A DNA stretch of 64,000 nt. Origin: Daldinia sp. FL1419 (Eukaryota > Ascomycota > Sordariomycetes > Xylariales > Hypoxylaceae). How positions within the stretch are numbered: the first letter of the stretch is position 1; every line of letters starts with the position of its first letter. The notes beneath the pieces are model-generated. The model saw nothing but the letters and a program-made list of their open reading frames with translations. It was not told the origin of the DNA and made no database searches. Below are positions 23,401 to 36,096 of the stretch, in pieces. A program made the position numbers and the translations under genes. The stretch covers positions 1 through 64,000 of the forward strand of contig MU623487.1 in the NCBI GenBank assembly GCA_025201765.1, in the 5' to 3' direction.

Positions 23401-23874
23401 GGTCTTCTTACTGAGATTTTCGGGTGAAGTATCGTCTGCTGTGGAGGAAATATGTGAAGAATTGCCGTTAATAGCAGATGCTGGTGCTGGCATTTTGGCC
23501 AAAGCAACAATCTCGTCTGCTAGCTGGTTGTGAGTTTTCTGCGCAAGGCGCGACAGCAACACGCTCAAGGGAATGAATCCATCGGTGATGTGTTTTATTT
23601 CGTCTGGTAGATCGTTCATACGCGACGGGTTAGTGTTAATTCGTTGTATCTGCGCTGCATTCGTGGCATCGCCGTGTTCCTTCCCGTTCGCCATGGAGCT
23701 TGCCCCGTTATTAGTTCCAGCTCCGGCCCCGGTAGGAATGCCATTGTGTCGGTCAAGAGCGGATTGAGGTGTGTGGTTCCCGTTGCCGTTTACAAATTGA
23801 CCGTGGTCTCTGTCATGATTTGTGGGTAGCGACGCCCGAACGCCGTTCTCCATCATGACGACACCAGGCATCAT
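20478..23874 (-). CDS. med14: Mediator complex subunit 14 (MED14/Rgr1)
   Basis: Exons 21950-23874 and 20478-21837 join across a 112-nt GT-AG intron to 1094 aa, the usual size of fungal MED14. After a Gly/Asn/Thr-rich N terminus (residues 1-85), the conserved MED14 start region runs from about 88: LPDEIKHITDGFIPLSVLLS, then an LAQKTHNQL helix. The middle contains the conserved WMPDLGYI, SLRMYLEGKVNE and YWVGRYPPEGPKSWIILG blocks. The second exon continues the long C-terminal domain. MED14 is the architectural backbone that joins head, middle and tail of Mediator, the bridge between activators and RNA polymerase II in the nucleus. The first ATG is at 23874; another Met follows at once. The joined codon at the intron is isoleucine. 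Confidence 0.93.
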
Positions 23875-26164
23875 ATGCCTCGAACCCCCTTCCGCCGGCG
23901 CGGCGCGAGACTGGAGTTGGGTTTACCAGGGCCTCTACGGTGTCGATCGGAAAACAAACGGGAGATATAGATGCGACGATGCTCTGAGGCATGTGTAGAT
24001 TTATGTCGTCGAGAGGAAATGGGGGTTATCTCTTTCTGATATTGTCTGAGTTTCCTAGTATTGTTGTCTTATTCGCATGGGGGTTTTCTGTTCGTTAAAA
24101 AAAACCAAAAAACCACGTAGGTTGAGGGATACGAGGAATGGTAATAATGCCTCTTTTGTTCCCTCTAGAAAATGAATGGTACTCGAGTTAATGCGTATTT
24201 TGGGATGTATGCGCAAAGCGACGGTGAAGTTGATTGTTTGTAATTGTATAGGGCGTAAAGGGAATGGCGGAGACGCGATGCGTAGCAAGAAAAAAAAAAG
24301 GTTCGTTGGTACAAAGAATGGCAAGAGGTGGAATGAGTTCATGCGTAAAGGAAATCGTCGAGGCGAGGCAAGGCAAGGCAAAGGCGGGTACGGATGACGG
24401 ACAGAACAACAGCGACCAGTGTGTTGCCAGTGTGTTGCCAGTGCGTTCTTGCCTGAATGCGTCTTGGCGTGATTTGGACTTTAGACCTTACCTAAGGTCC
24501 ATTCAACAGCACAGCACAGAGGTCAGGTACCTATTGTATTGTACTTCTGTAACCTTGGCCATTACAGGCACCTAAGCTAAGAGCTCCAGTTTTTCAACAC
24601 TAGCCACGCTTGGTAGAACCTATCAAAAAGCTTAACAGCCAAACAGCCACATAAGATCAATCCTCCACGCCTACCTAACCTTATGTACCTACCTCAGGTA
24701 CTTACCTGAATACACAAGGTTACCTACCATGTACTTACCTACATGGAGATAAGAATTATAGGTACATACCTACCTAGGTAGGTACCTAGGTAGGTATTAT
24801 CTGGGGAACTCATCTGTTACTATTTTGATTCTTGATCTCCGCAAGGTTGAGACGAACTAAACAGAACGATAGTGAATCATTCAGATATTCACCAGAGCTC
24901 GGTTGTTAAACCAAGACTCTTCTCCTCATCCATGTCACGTCATGTCATGATATGTCGTGTCTTGCATTTTACAGTATTACACGTACTTATCCACTTGACA
25001 GACTCCTCTTTGTAGGTATCTTTTTCTTAGGATTGTATCTTATACTAGTTATAGTTAGTACTACCATACATAAGTTCTCTACCGCTGTGTTGCGCAATAT
25101 TGTTGGCCGTAACGGTTAAGCCGAGTAGCGGAGATGGCTCTAAGATGCGACCTATAGGAATCATCCCGTGACCGGTAGTCGCTATGGAAGCACCCTCACA
25201 CCATTAATACGGCATCTTACCCGCTAGCACCTGGAAACCCATCTAGGTAACTATTCAAATTGGGCAGCAGGCCAGCAGAGCTATCAACTGATTTTTCTAC
25301 ACACTCGTTTTTAAGCAAATTAGGTACTTAATGATAAGTAATATATAAATACCTACCTAAGTAGCCCATTCTTTACGTATAAGTAATAAAATGTAGCGGC
25401 GTCGACTTATGTGGGCTCTATCAGAGACCATGTTAGGCACGGCGGATACTCGCAGACCACAGCATATAGCCTTCGACGGGTTTACCTATTCGCTGTCGTT
25501 GCAACATAATCCGATTACGAGAATGAAAGAAGCATTAAGTAGGTAGTATCACATCATCACCGTAGATATGCTTACTCATAAAGGAGAGATGCTCCGTAGG
25601 AAAGACTGCGCATTTCTCTCATATCTTAATTGGGGAAAAGATATGACCGACGAAACCTTGAAAACTTGAAATACTACATGTAAAATAGTATTAACCATCG
25701 ATTGGTGACAACAGGACAAAAAAAAGATAGTATCTTGCATCTTGATCTTTATGTTAGATACTATACATAATATTTTTGACAGAAATATTCGCTAGCGATA
25801 ATAGCGATGCCAAAATACTATGTAGGTAGGTGGTTACCTAACCTAGGTACTAATATACTATACTTACAACCATATCGAATGAGCATGCGGGCGTACCTGC
25901 CACTCGCTGTCCTCCGGGCGGGGCCGCTCGTCGGCGTAAATTAAACTACGGCAGGTGTGACGTCGAAGTCGATAAGACAAGGGAACTAATGCTGGCTGCT
26001 AGATTGACTTTAATAATCCAAAACCATAACTTTAAAATATCATATTTTATACATTATATGCTATATACTATACCTATATTATAAGTGCGATATAAGCTCA
26101 GAACTAATAGTATAACTAGTATTCCTTCAAACACCTCAAGACACCTAACAACGCAGGGCATATC
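23875..26164. other. Intergenic region rich in TAGG/ACCT repeats
   Basis: No supported gene. The part up to about 24300 is probably MED14 promoter and leader. 24525-24800 and 25820-25860 carry dense ACCTA/TAGGT repeats, the densest being 24770-24796 (TACCTAGGTAGG-type). A GGCAA repeat is at about 24364-24385. AT-rich DNA lies just before the aldo-keto reductase gene. Confidence 0.45.
24770..24796. repeat. Tandem CCTAGGTA-type repeat
   Basis: Near-palindromic tandem copies of CTAGGTAGGTAC. Sister copies lie at about 965-985, 1838-1860, 32958-32973 and 33245-33268, always outside the coding sequences called here. Confidence 0.8.
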
Positions 26165-27308
26165 ATGTCGTCAAGCAACTTTTCTCTCGCCAGTAAAGTC
26201 AGGGTAAGTGATGTATCATCTTTGTTAAAAATGCATCCGCCAAAAAAGCCCTATCTCACTCAGCTGACGTTGGGCTGGTCAGCTGTCGAACGGCAAGCTC
26301 ATGCCGCAGATCCAGCTTGGCCTATACATGATGAACGGCCAGGAAACCAAGAGAGCCGTGAAATGGGCGCTAGAAGCAGGTTATCGGGGCTTTGACTGCG
26401 CTCAGATGTATCGCAACGAAAGGGACGCCGGACAGGCTATCCGAGAATACCTTGATGGCCCTGGTGGGAGCAACCTCACGCGCTTGGATATATTTTATAC
26501 TTCGAAGCTAGCTAGTAATAGCACGTCTTACCAGAATGTCCGCCGGTCCATAAAGCAGTCCGTCGGAGTTAATGGGCTCGGTTATATCGACCTGTTTCTC
26601 CTCCACAGCCCTTATGGCGGTCGCGAGGCTCGATTGACGAGCTGGAAGGCTATTGAAGATGCGATCGATGAAGGGGAGGTCAAGTCGGGTGGAGTCAGTA
26701 ACTATGGAGTTAAACATGTTAATCGCCACCTTTCTTTCAGCAGATATACTGCTAGATATCAGGTTTTTATGAGACTAACCGCCCAGCTGAGTTTAGATAG
26801 AAGAGCTCATGGCATCTAAACCAAGGATTGCCCCAACCGTCAACCAGATCGAGGTCCACCCCTTTCACACGCAGTCTGAGATTAGAGCTGTGTGTGCTAA
26901 GTATGGCATCGTCGTTCAGGCTTACGCCCCGCTCGCTCGAGCTATGCGTATGCAACACCCAACCATCTTAGAGTTGTCAAATAAGTATTCGTGTACTCCC
27001 GCACAGCTCTTAATTCGGTAAGTCACTCGGAGTCTATATCTGTGGGGGATTGCTACGTCGGATTTTGGTATTAACGATAAATAGGTGGTCGCTTCAGCAT
27101 GGGCTTGTCCCTTTGCCAAAGAGTGCGAAGCGCGAGCGTCTACTTGAAAATGCCCAGGTAAGTGGTTTCGAGATTTCTGCGGAGGACATGGAGAGAATGG
27201 ATAGGCTTGACGAGTATCTGGTCACAGACTGGTAAGTCACACGTAAGAGGTCTCATGGAATACGTATTGTTGATACTGAGCTATAGGGATCCGACCGATG
27301 CGCCTTGA
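26165..27308 (+). CDS. Aldo-keto reductase
   Basis: Five exons (26165-26203, 26283-26717, 26797-27017, 27085-27231, 27287-27308) join to 287 aa, a normal aldo-keto reductase length. The catalytic tetrad is visible: D51 and Y56 in FDCAQMYRNE, K88 in YTSKL, H121 in LLHSP. Later come GVSNYGVKHIEEL, APTVNQIEVHPF and the NADP(H)-side motif LVPLPKSAKRERL. The protein ends WDPTDAP. The enzyme would be a cytosolic TIM barrel that reduces aldehydes or ketones with NADPH. The substrate cannot be told, and no pathway genes are adjacent. All introns are GT-AG; the last exon codes only seven residues. The residue before the second intron and the KHIEELM join match the family only with acceptor 26796. Confidence 0.95.
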
Positions 27309-28083
27309 AGCAATAATAATCACAGAAACCGTAATTCTAGCTATCTGCCATGGGTCTGATAGATCTAATACCTGCGTGGAAAGATAATAAAGGGAAAGGG
27401 GAGGGGTATCATCGCTCCATTGTCTGCATCCTAACTATAGATAAACCTATAAACCTACCTATATACTAGTGTTAGATAGGACCCTATTTGTTGTACCAGA
27501 TTCATTCTTTAGATAAACTCGAATCTCTGATAGAGAGGCCGTTTTTGCCTATTAAAAAGAGAAATCCAACGACGTACTCGCCATATAACCTAGCCGTGAT
27601 TGTAAGAAATAGACGGGGCAAATCCCCCTATACATGGCAGCATGACAAATTACAATGAAAGAAATTCGAACAAAAGCTCCGATGTCACAAATGAACACAG
27701 CACAAAGGCCACATCATGCGCATTGTCGGAACACGATCGTTGTCTTATTAGATAACTCCTATGTCAATTATTTCTGCCTACGTACGTCGATACGGTCATT
27801 GTAATGCATTGGGAAAATACTTATAAAGGTGGCTCGATAGCAAGGCATATCATTCAAGAGAGTATGGATGTAAAAGCAAGCTCTTGAAACTAAAAGACAC
27901 TACTCGTCAAAGAAGGATATAGGCGTTCTGTCTATATGAAACCCCTTCGTCCCCGGTACGTTGATAGCAAGTAGCGCCACATGCTACACTCGAGCTTTCT
28001 ACATTATCATCTTACCACCATAGTCAGAATAACGTTACAAGCATCAAGATTTCCTTCCCAGAAGCAAAGCAACAAGCCCAAAG
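27309..28083. other. Intergenic region
   Basis: 3' flank of the aldo-keto reductase gene. No gene, RNA or notable repeat seen. Confidence 0.4.
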
Positions 28084-28368
28084 ATGCAGGAACCAAACGC
28101 CACCAAAGAACATACCGGGCCTAGTACCAACCAGGGTAGTGTATACCGGATCGCCGCCGTCGACAGAAGTTATGGTGAGGAAATTTTCATGACCTTTAGC
28201 GGGAATAATTCCCTAGAATGCAGCGGCACCCTGAATGATGGGCTAAAGAAGGTTGACGATCGAAAGAAACTGGATGACCGAAGATGGCTTCTGATACAGC
28301 TGTACGCGTCACGAGGCAACCGAGAATATCGAAAACGCGTTGCCGCCAATGCACCTACATTTGGGTGA
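28084..28368 (+). CDS. Possible small protein of unknown function
   Basis: A 94-codon ORF starts at an ATG after an A/C-rich leader-like stretch (CAAGCCCAAAG just upstream). It ends 94 bases before the stop codon of the convergent PMR1-type gene. The product is hydrophilic and basic near its end (KKVDDRKKLDDRRW). There is no signal peptide, membrane segment or known motif. It could equally be part of the downstream flank of the ATPase gene. Low confidence. Confidence 0.25.
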   Translation: MQEPNATKEHTGPSTNQGSVYRIAAVDRSYGEEIFMTFSGNNSLECSGTLNDGLKKVDDRKKLDDRRWLLIQLYASRGNREYRKRVAANAPTFG

Positions 28369-28461
28369 TGATAGATACCTATATTTGTACCTAAATTTAC
28401 AAACGTCTTTTGTGTAATCCAACATTGAAGTCCCCGTGTAATGTGACATCGCCTACGATTA

Positions 28462-31400
28462 CTAAACCGCCTGGCTATACCCGCCCAACCGCCTCCGTCC
28501 ATATTTATACCATTTTCTAGCCTCATCCGCCCAGAACACCGAGCTCGCCAACGCAACCAACCTGATGAGATCGAATAGACCCAAGGCTTCTGTCTGGAAT
28601 ACCTCCTGAAGCCACGGGAAGTAAATAACAAGTAACTGGCCAGCGATGCTCAAGGACACTGCCCAATTGAATAATCTATTGGAGAATAAGCCCACTTCGC
28701 CTCTGAATACGGACTTGCTCTCCGACCGGCATGTTAACGCATTGAACATATCGAACAGCACAAAACATGTGAACGTCATCGTCGTGTCTCGTCGTGAGAC
28801 CTCACCATCTAGCATTTCGTGGGTATATACGACCATAGTACCTGCCATAATAATGGCTGCCGATGTCAAAACACGTTGAAGCAAGGCTTTCGTAAGTACC
28901 GGTTCACTTCGAGATCGTGGCGGTCGAGACATGACGTCGGGATCTACTCGTTCCACACCTAGAGATTGGGCTGGCGGGCCATCCATAATGATATCTTTGG
29001 ATTGAGAGTTAGCTGTAGAATAATTATAGGGAGGACGGAGTGCTTACTGATCCAGAGAATCTGCATAGCGTTTAACGGGGTTCTGAATCCCAGGCAAGTG
29101 CAAAGGAAGACCAAAACTAAACTCGCTACACTGGTACTAAGCTGGAATGTGATGAAGTTCTGGATGTTGTTAAATATGCCCTTGCCTTCCTCGATAGCGC
29201 GAAGGATCGTAGAGAAGTCGTCGTCCGTTAGGATCATGTCGGATGCTTCCTTGGCTACATCTGTTCCGTGCAGACCCATAGAAATACCAATATCAGCCTT
29301 CTTTAATGCCGGTGCATCATTGACCCCATCTCCAGTCATGGCGACAATATCGCCACGCGATTGGAGTGCTCGAATGATTTTCAATTTATGGTCTGGATTC
29401 GTACGCGCAAATATAGTCGTGTTTTGGATCGCGGCCGCGAGGTCATCGTCACTCATTGCGTCAAGCTCATCACCAGTAAGTACGGGTCTTACTGCAATTT
29501 GATTTGACGAGTGTTCACGAGGCGTAGCGATTTGCATGCCGAGTTCTTTTCCAATAGCCAAAGCGGTAGTTGCGGAATCACCGGTAATCATTATGACCTT
29601 AACTCCACCTCGCATCAATTTCCGGATAGAACGAGAGACCCCAGGGCGTGGGGGATCACTCATCCCTACCAGTCCGGCGAAAGTTAATCCTCTGTATAAT
29701 TCCTCATGAGACGGTAACCCTGGGCTTTGACTCTCTTCTCGACTAAGGGGCGTGGTACTTCGGGTTGAAGCGCCATGTCCGGATTTGCTTCGGAGAGATT
29801 TGGTGACTGGGCCGCTCGCAAACGCCAAGACTCTAAGGCCCCTTTCCGCCATTTTTTCGGTTGCCTCTAAAGCCTCTTGACGCCGGACGGAGTCCATGAT
29901 AACCTCGCGACCGTCAGCGGTAAGGAACGTGTCGCAGGCATCGAGAACTTTATCTATGGCACCCTTCATATAGGCGTATTCCTTATCACTGTTCCCAGGC
30001 TGTGCGCCGATTACCACACCCATCCACTTCCTCTCAGAGCTGAAAGGAGTTTCGGCTGTTCGGGGGCCAATCGAATCCCTTACATCGTGCTCCTTGAATC
30101 GGTCGAGTAGATCCAGCATTGCGACATCAGTCGGCTGTCCAACCCACCGCGTATACGGGGCAAATTCTCTACCTTGAGAATCTGGCAGTACGGTTTTGGC
30201 GGATTGAGTAAGGCGGGCATTGTTCGCGATATTGCCAATTCGTAAGATTCCCCGTACCGCGGTATTAGGGATCCTTTCCGCTTCGTCGTCCGAATCAACG
30301 TCAATCGGCTCCCTTGTGCCAAAATACCACATCTTTGCTGTTGTCATATGGTTCATGGTTAGTGTCCCCGTCTTGTCAGAGCAGACAACGTTAACAGATC
30401 CCAGTGTCTCGACACTTGGCATTTTTCGGACAATAGAATTATGCCTCGCCATACGATGAACGCCGAGAGCCAGGGTAACTGTCACGATAATGGGTAGTCC
30501 TTCGGGAATTGCAGCAACAGCAAGCGAAATAGATATAGTAAAAATCTCGAGGATTTTCTTGCCCTGTAGCAATCCAACTAATGATATTAAAGCGATTATG
30601 CCGAAAGATATTTGGCTGAGTTGTTGTCCTAGATGGTCCATACTTAGTTGAAGGGGAGAGCGGGGACTTTCGGTGCCTGACACGCTCGTGGCGATAGTCC
30701 CGAAATGGGTGTTGCCGCCAGTAGCAAAAACGATACCTTGCCCATGACCAGACTTGACCAAGGTGCCCATGTACGCAATGTTGTTTATGCCCTTATTGTG
30801 TGCATCTTCCTTGGTTTCTCCGTTATATGAGGGAGGAGATAAAGCAGATGGGCTGGGAAGTCGTAGTGCACTTTGATCGAATGCGGATGGCGTGTGGCTA
30901 CGGGATCGCGTATCGGCAGTCATTCTTAACGGCTCATTCTCCCCGGTGAGATTCGATACGTCAATGGTCAGATCGACAGCTCTCGTAATCCGAATGTCAG
31001 CCGGAATACGGTCGCCCGTAGTAAAAAACACTAAATCTCCTGGGACCAGCTGAGACGCCATAACCTTTGATGATGTAGCTTCCAATAACTCTTCCCCTGG
31101 CGTCTCTGATTCAGATCCGATAGGCTTCTTTTCGGGATCGCTAATGGCGGGGGGCCACGTCGAATTCTTAATTCCTGGTGAAGGCCGCGCCGACTGCGCT
31201 CTAACTAAGTGAGCATGGTTGGGGACTAGATGGTTGAGGGCTTCTATCGACTTTTCAGATCGGTATTCCTGCACAAATCCAACGGTAACAACTATCGTCA
31301 CGGCTATAGTTATGCTGACAGCATCGTCCATATTACCCACGAAAATGGAGAGGAAGGCGGAGGCGAGGAGTAGGATGATTAGAGGTTCTCGGAATTGCAT

Positions 31401-31841
31401 TATAAACCTAAACCATAGTGGATCAGGGGGATCGTGAGGAATCTCGTTCGGGCCAAAATCTCCTAGTCGCGAGAGGGCCTCGGTGGGCGAGAGGCCATGG
31501 GTCAAGGAGGTTTGAAGTCGCGCTGCTGTTTCGGCGGGTGTTAGAAAGGAAAACCCATCTGCTACGGACTACAACAATGAGATATGTTAGTGGCTTATTT
31601 AGGTATCCAAGTGAAATAGTTTCTCAGGCCATCGTTCCAAGATGTCCCTAGGAGGAAAACCTACCCGTGACTGAGCGGATGTGGTACGGACATGCCCCGA
31701 TCTTCTCGTGGTGGACCTTGATCGTTCATTGAACTCATCCCCATCTTGACCATAATCTCGATCTATTCCATTGATATTCGGTACAGATATAGGGAGCAGT
31801 GACTCGTTATCAGTCTCGCGATCGCGCCAGGGCCATGGCAT
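28462..31841 (-). CDS. pmr1: P-type Ca2+/Mn2+ ATPase, PMR1/SPCA type
   Basis: Exons 31665-31841, 29048-31568 and 28462-28994 join to 1076 aa. The start is MPWPWRDRE at 31841. The frame is open further upstream, but without an ATG. The N-terminal tail is Ser/Arg-rich. From about residue 80 comes the cation-ATPase N domain (LSPTEALSRLGDFGPNEI), then membrane segments M1-M2 (REPLIILLLASAFLSIFVGN), an actuator domain with LTGENEPL, M4 with the ion-site motif AAIPEGLP, and the phosphorylation site DKTGTLT with D457. Further on are MITGD, TGDGVNDAPALKKADIG and M5-M10, including LWINIIMDGPPAQSLG, restored exactly by the second splice. PMR1 pumps Ca2+ and Mn2+ into the Golgi, which supports secretion and glycosylation. 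A low-complexity insert (about residues 180-230) lies next to the actuator domain. Confidence 0.96.
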
Positions 31842-34104
31842 CTTGTGAACGAGGGCGACAGGCGAACCGCAGAACCGCAGTGCCACATCGGGGGGAAATC
31901 CAGTTTACATTAACAACAACGACAGCACTAACACCAGCACTAGCAACTTGGAATTGCTCGAGAATATAGCAAGAAAATGTACTTTTGGAATTATAAAGTA
32001 GTAGAAGCAAAATGCATATTAATGAGCTGGATCCGAATAAAGTGACGTCTTGTTAGTGATGTATGTCTAAAGAAGATCGCACCTGGCGAACTTTTTGGCT
32101 AGATGCGCATCTGGAAGACGTGGACCTTTTTCCAAAAATTGGAGCCACAACCAATGCCTTGGGGGAGGTATACCCTGTAAGGCAAGCACGGATCTTGGGA
32201 AGTTGCTTTCCCGATTTCGTACCTACCAAGGCTTATCTAGGCTTATCGAGCCATATCGAGCCTACCTATCCTGCCTACATTGGCCTAGGAATACTTAACG
32301 TAGGTAGCATTTCGCGCCATTGTATCACGCTAAGGCAAGATTTATCCCCTGCTGTTGCAGTTGTTGCAGTGATGTTCCGTGGCTGCAGACCTTCAGCCTC
32401 ATACCACGAAGAGATGCAAACTCGTTACAGGTTACCCAAAATTTCATGTTGTGCATATACATATACATATGCATAGGACAATTTGAAGGTTGGCTAAGTA
32501 TACAGTTGATATTGCCAACTTGTCGTGCGTGAAGTAATACTAGGTACTTAGTTATAGCAGTAATTAAGCTATAAACTTTTTCGTTGAAGCTACCTTCCAT
32601 ACTATGGATGGGTTTCGTTTCCGGTTTCAAGCTAGATTCCTAACCTAGTTAGGTACTTACATAGCTCTTTAGGGGGTATGCGATTTTATAGGCCAACCTA
32701 TTGAAAGCTACAATTACGTAACATGAGGTATGTTTTCTAAGAACTGTTAGCAGCGTATGCCTCTGAACTTACTAAAACGAGTAAACACCCGCATTTCCCG
32801 ATAACGATGCTGGTATGTCGTTGACTTATACTTACCTGGTAGGATGTATATACTCGTTGCTAAAGTATGTAAGTCATCCAATTCCAACTCAATGCCAGGC
32901 AGCTCAATTATACAAATATGTGGTGAAGGATGCGGGTAGGTACACAAATGTATGGGACCTAGGTAGGTACCTACATGGATGTAAGTCGATATGGTGGAAG
33001 TCTTTGAGATTCACGTGGGTTAGTACCTCCTACTACTAGTGTATACCTAGGACTTACAGATTGGGTCTCTACCCAATATATAGCAAATGCTACAGTCGCA
33101 AGGGAAGAAGTTAAAATATGTCGCTATCTGGGTAAGTTTACAGGAGTATCAATTGTAGCCCCCAAGAAAAAGAAAAGTACCCATAATCTTTAAAGACACT
33201 GCAGGTTATGCACAATTTCGTCAGTGAAGAGGAGGTACTCGCCTAACCTAGGTACCTACCTAGGTAAGTATCCCATGTATACCTAGGTATGTATGTAGTA
33301 TTACCAGCCACAGAATTATGACCCGTAAAGAGTTTAGTCGTAGTTCACATTCGTAATCATTCTTTTCCAACAAGCTTTTTAGGGACGTACATGTACCATT
33401 GAGCTCAGCACGGTCTGCAGGTAGCAGCCTGGATGTACCCAATTATAAGCCACAGTTTAAATCACGAAACACCCAATCAAAAGGGATACTCACATTAGCT
33501 GACCCACCATGTATCCCAGCAGACCACCAGCCACTTGGATTTTAAGCAAGGAAACGGACGATTTTTTTTTTAGTCGCCCTCTTCAGCAATCTTCGCTTGC
33601 GGTCAGTGGACGAACCCAATCTCGAATCACTTTTCCCTACGCTGTTCCCCCAAAAGATCCCCCTCCACTTCTAATTTCAGTCTTTCATTCAACTCATTTG
33701 CCCTCTTTCCCGACCTCGCAAACACCCACCATCCTACTCGATATATACTTGATATCGCTCGTGATCTCAATCATACTCACGCGCGCAATATTACGATTGC
33801 GCATTATTTGCGCGGATTGAATTGCAAAATTTAAATCTGGTAAAAGTCGGTTCGAGCGCTGATTTTCTAACGCGGTCTGCGCCCAAAACAACGCGCTCCC
33901 TTTTTTTCCCCTTGTTTACACCACCCCCCGATACCTCCCGCCTTTCGTCATTATCTTAGACAAGGGATCCGACTCTAACGCGTTGTCCCACCTGCAAAGT
34001 TCTTATCATTGCTTTAATGTCATAATTATCGCCTGGCCATCTTGCATTCTCCCTCATCGCCTTAACCCTCTGTTCTTCCAAAGTGCTCCGTCATCGCTAT
34101 CGCG
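31842..34104. other. Divergent intergenic region, PMR1 to RAD21
   Basis: It holds the promoters of PMR1 (-) and RAD21 (+). ORFs of up to 137 codons (for example 32063-32476) look random. TAGGTACCT-type repeats lie at 32958-32973 and 33245-33300, T-run at 33563-33572. The 400 bases before RAD21 are C/T-rich. Confidence 0.45.
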
Positions 34105-36096
34105 ATGTTTTATTCCGAGACTTTGCTTCAGAAGACAGGGCCTCTGGCCCGAGTCTGGCTGTCGGCAAATTTGGAGCGCAAACTCTCAAAGACTCACATC
34201 CTGCAGTCCAACTTGCCCGACAGTGTCGATGCTATCATTACTCCAAATCAAGCGCCCATGGCCCTCCGCTTGAGCGGTCAGCTATTGCTAGGTGTCGTCC
34301 GAATCTATAGTCGAAAGGCCCGCTATCTGCTCGATGATTGCAATGAAGCTCTCCTAAAAATTAAAATGGTAGGTGATGTTTCCATACGGGCCTTCGCTTT
34401 GTCTGACTAATTCCCGTGCTAGGCTTTTCGTTCAACCGGAAACAATGATATACCAGAGAATCTGAATATGCCGAATCGGGAGGCTCTGATGCTTCCTGAT
34501 CGTATTACACCTGCCGATAATTTGAATATTTTACCGCCACCAGATGCCAACTGGTTGCTTGGCCAAATGGAAGACGTAAACGCACCCCCTAGTAGCTCAG
34601 GTACTCGAGGCCGTGGCCGCCCGAGTAATCGCGATATCAACTTGCAAGAGGATTTCAACAACAGCCAGTTCTTACACGATGATCGCATGGACGAGGACGA
34701 GGTAGCGCTAGCTCCTATGGACGACCTGGAGTTGGATCTCGACTTTGGAATGGATATCGATGAGCGGCCTCGAGGTGACAAGAGTATTGAGATGGGTCGA
34801 GATGCACCCGCCCCTAGGCCGGTTGAAGACGATATTTTCAGCGAGCTAGACGTTGCGCCACCTGCAAAGGGTGCAGACCGTGAGCCCTCGCTGACTCTCG
34901 ACTTTGGAGACGACAACGTCAGGATTGCAGATGGGGACGGTGATATTCCAATGGATGATGATTTCCAATTCAATATCGGCGATCAATCAGTAGCACCTGA
35001 AATGGGCGGTGCACCGGGTCTTGATCGAGCTCGTATTTCAGAGTCCCCTCTATCGGATATCGATGAGAACGTAGCACGGGATGTAGAGGAGTGGACGCGT
35101 TTGAATAATACGAGTATATACGAACCAGGCCAAGAGCCCGAGGAGCCCGAGCCTCTTCCTCAGAAGAAGTCGAAGAAGCGCAAGATTTTTGGGCTGGACC
35201 CGTCTACCCAGCTCACTAGCGCGCATATTAAGGAACAGCAACAAAGCCACGAGAATATTCTGAAGACGCCTAACTTTATCTCACGAGATCCGTATTTTCT
35301 AGCCCTGATTGAGCTAAAGAGTAGTGGTAGCTTCGTATCTAGCATCATGGGCGATGGTCGCAGCAAAGCTTGGGCACCGGAATTAAGGGGATTGCTGTCA
35401 CTTGATTCTATCAGACCAGTCAACGACCTAAAGCGAAAAAGAGACAGCGGTATTGCCGATGTTGGCGAAGAAGAGGACCAAGGGGCTTCTAAATCGCCTC
35501 GCCTAGACTTAGGCGAAGAAGATGATGGACTAGTTGTAGCTGATACAGGGTTGGGCGATCGCAGTGTTGCTCCTGACGGCACTATCCTTGAGATCCCCGC
35601 AGACAATACCGTGGTGCGACAAGACGACGACGACGACGATCATCAGCCTCGCGAAGGAAGCCCAATGCCCGCTTTTGACGAGACTACGGCTCCTCTTGTA
35701 CACCCTGCCGAGAGTGGCCCTGTATCCATGGGCACGAAGCACGCTGTTCATGTCCTCCGAGATCTATTCGGTGAAGAAGCGGCTACCAGTGAAGAGAAGC
35801 GGAAGAAGTCGGTAGTGTTCCAGGACCTCTTACCCGAAGGACGAACGTCCAAGGCGGACGCTACAAAGATGTTCTTCGAATGCCTGGTATTAGCTACCAA
35901 GGACGCCATCAAAGTTGAACAGAAGGAGGGTACGCTAGGTGGTCCTATTCGAGTCCGAGGGAAGCGCGGTCTATGGGGAGCCTGGGCCGAGACAGAAGCC
36001 GGCGGAGAAATTGCTAACCAAGAACAATCGGCGCAACCCGACCAACCCGAGCCTGCTATCGCGACGCCCTCTCGAGCTGTAGCGGCGGCGGCGTGA
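34105..36096 (+). CDS. rad21: Cohesin kleisin subunit RAD21/SCC1
   Basis: Exons 34105-34368 and 34423-36096 (54-nt intron with CTGAC) join to 645 aa. Residues 1-100 are the Rad21/Rec8 N-terminal domain (MFYSETLLQKTGPLARVWLS, IYSRKARYLLDDCNEALLKI), which binds SMC3. The middle is acidic and disordered. A separase-type site SIEMGR ends at about R214. The C terminus (about 560-620: TKMFFECLVLATKDAIKVEQ, then IRVRGKRGLWGAW) is the winged-helix that binds SMC1. The protein closes the cohesin ring that holds sister chromatids together, and it also serves DNA repair. It is rad21/scc1 rather than meiotic rec8, judged from the N-terminal motif. Confidence 0.96.
34783..34800 (+). other. Predicted separase cleavage site in RAD21
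   Basis: The codons spell SIEMGR, which fits the known (S/D)xExGR separase pattern (yeast Scc1 is cut after such arginines). It lies in the acidic linker between the two SMC-binding ends, where a cut would open the ring. Only one clear site was found by eye. Confidence 0.65.

Noticed and set aside
32063..32476. 137-codon plus-strand ORF
   Set aside because: Composition looks random and it spans repeat-rich DNA between two divergent genes.
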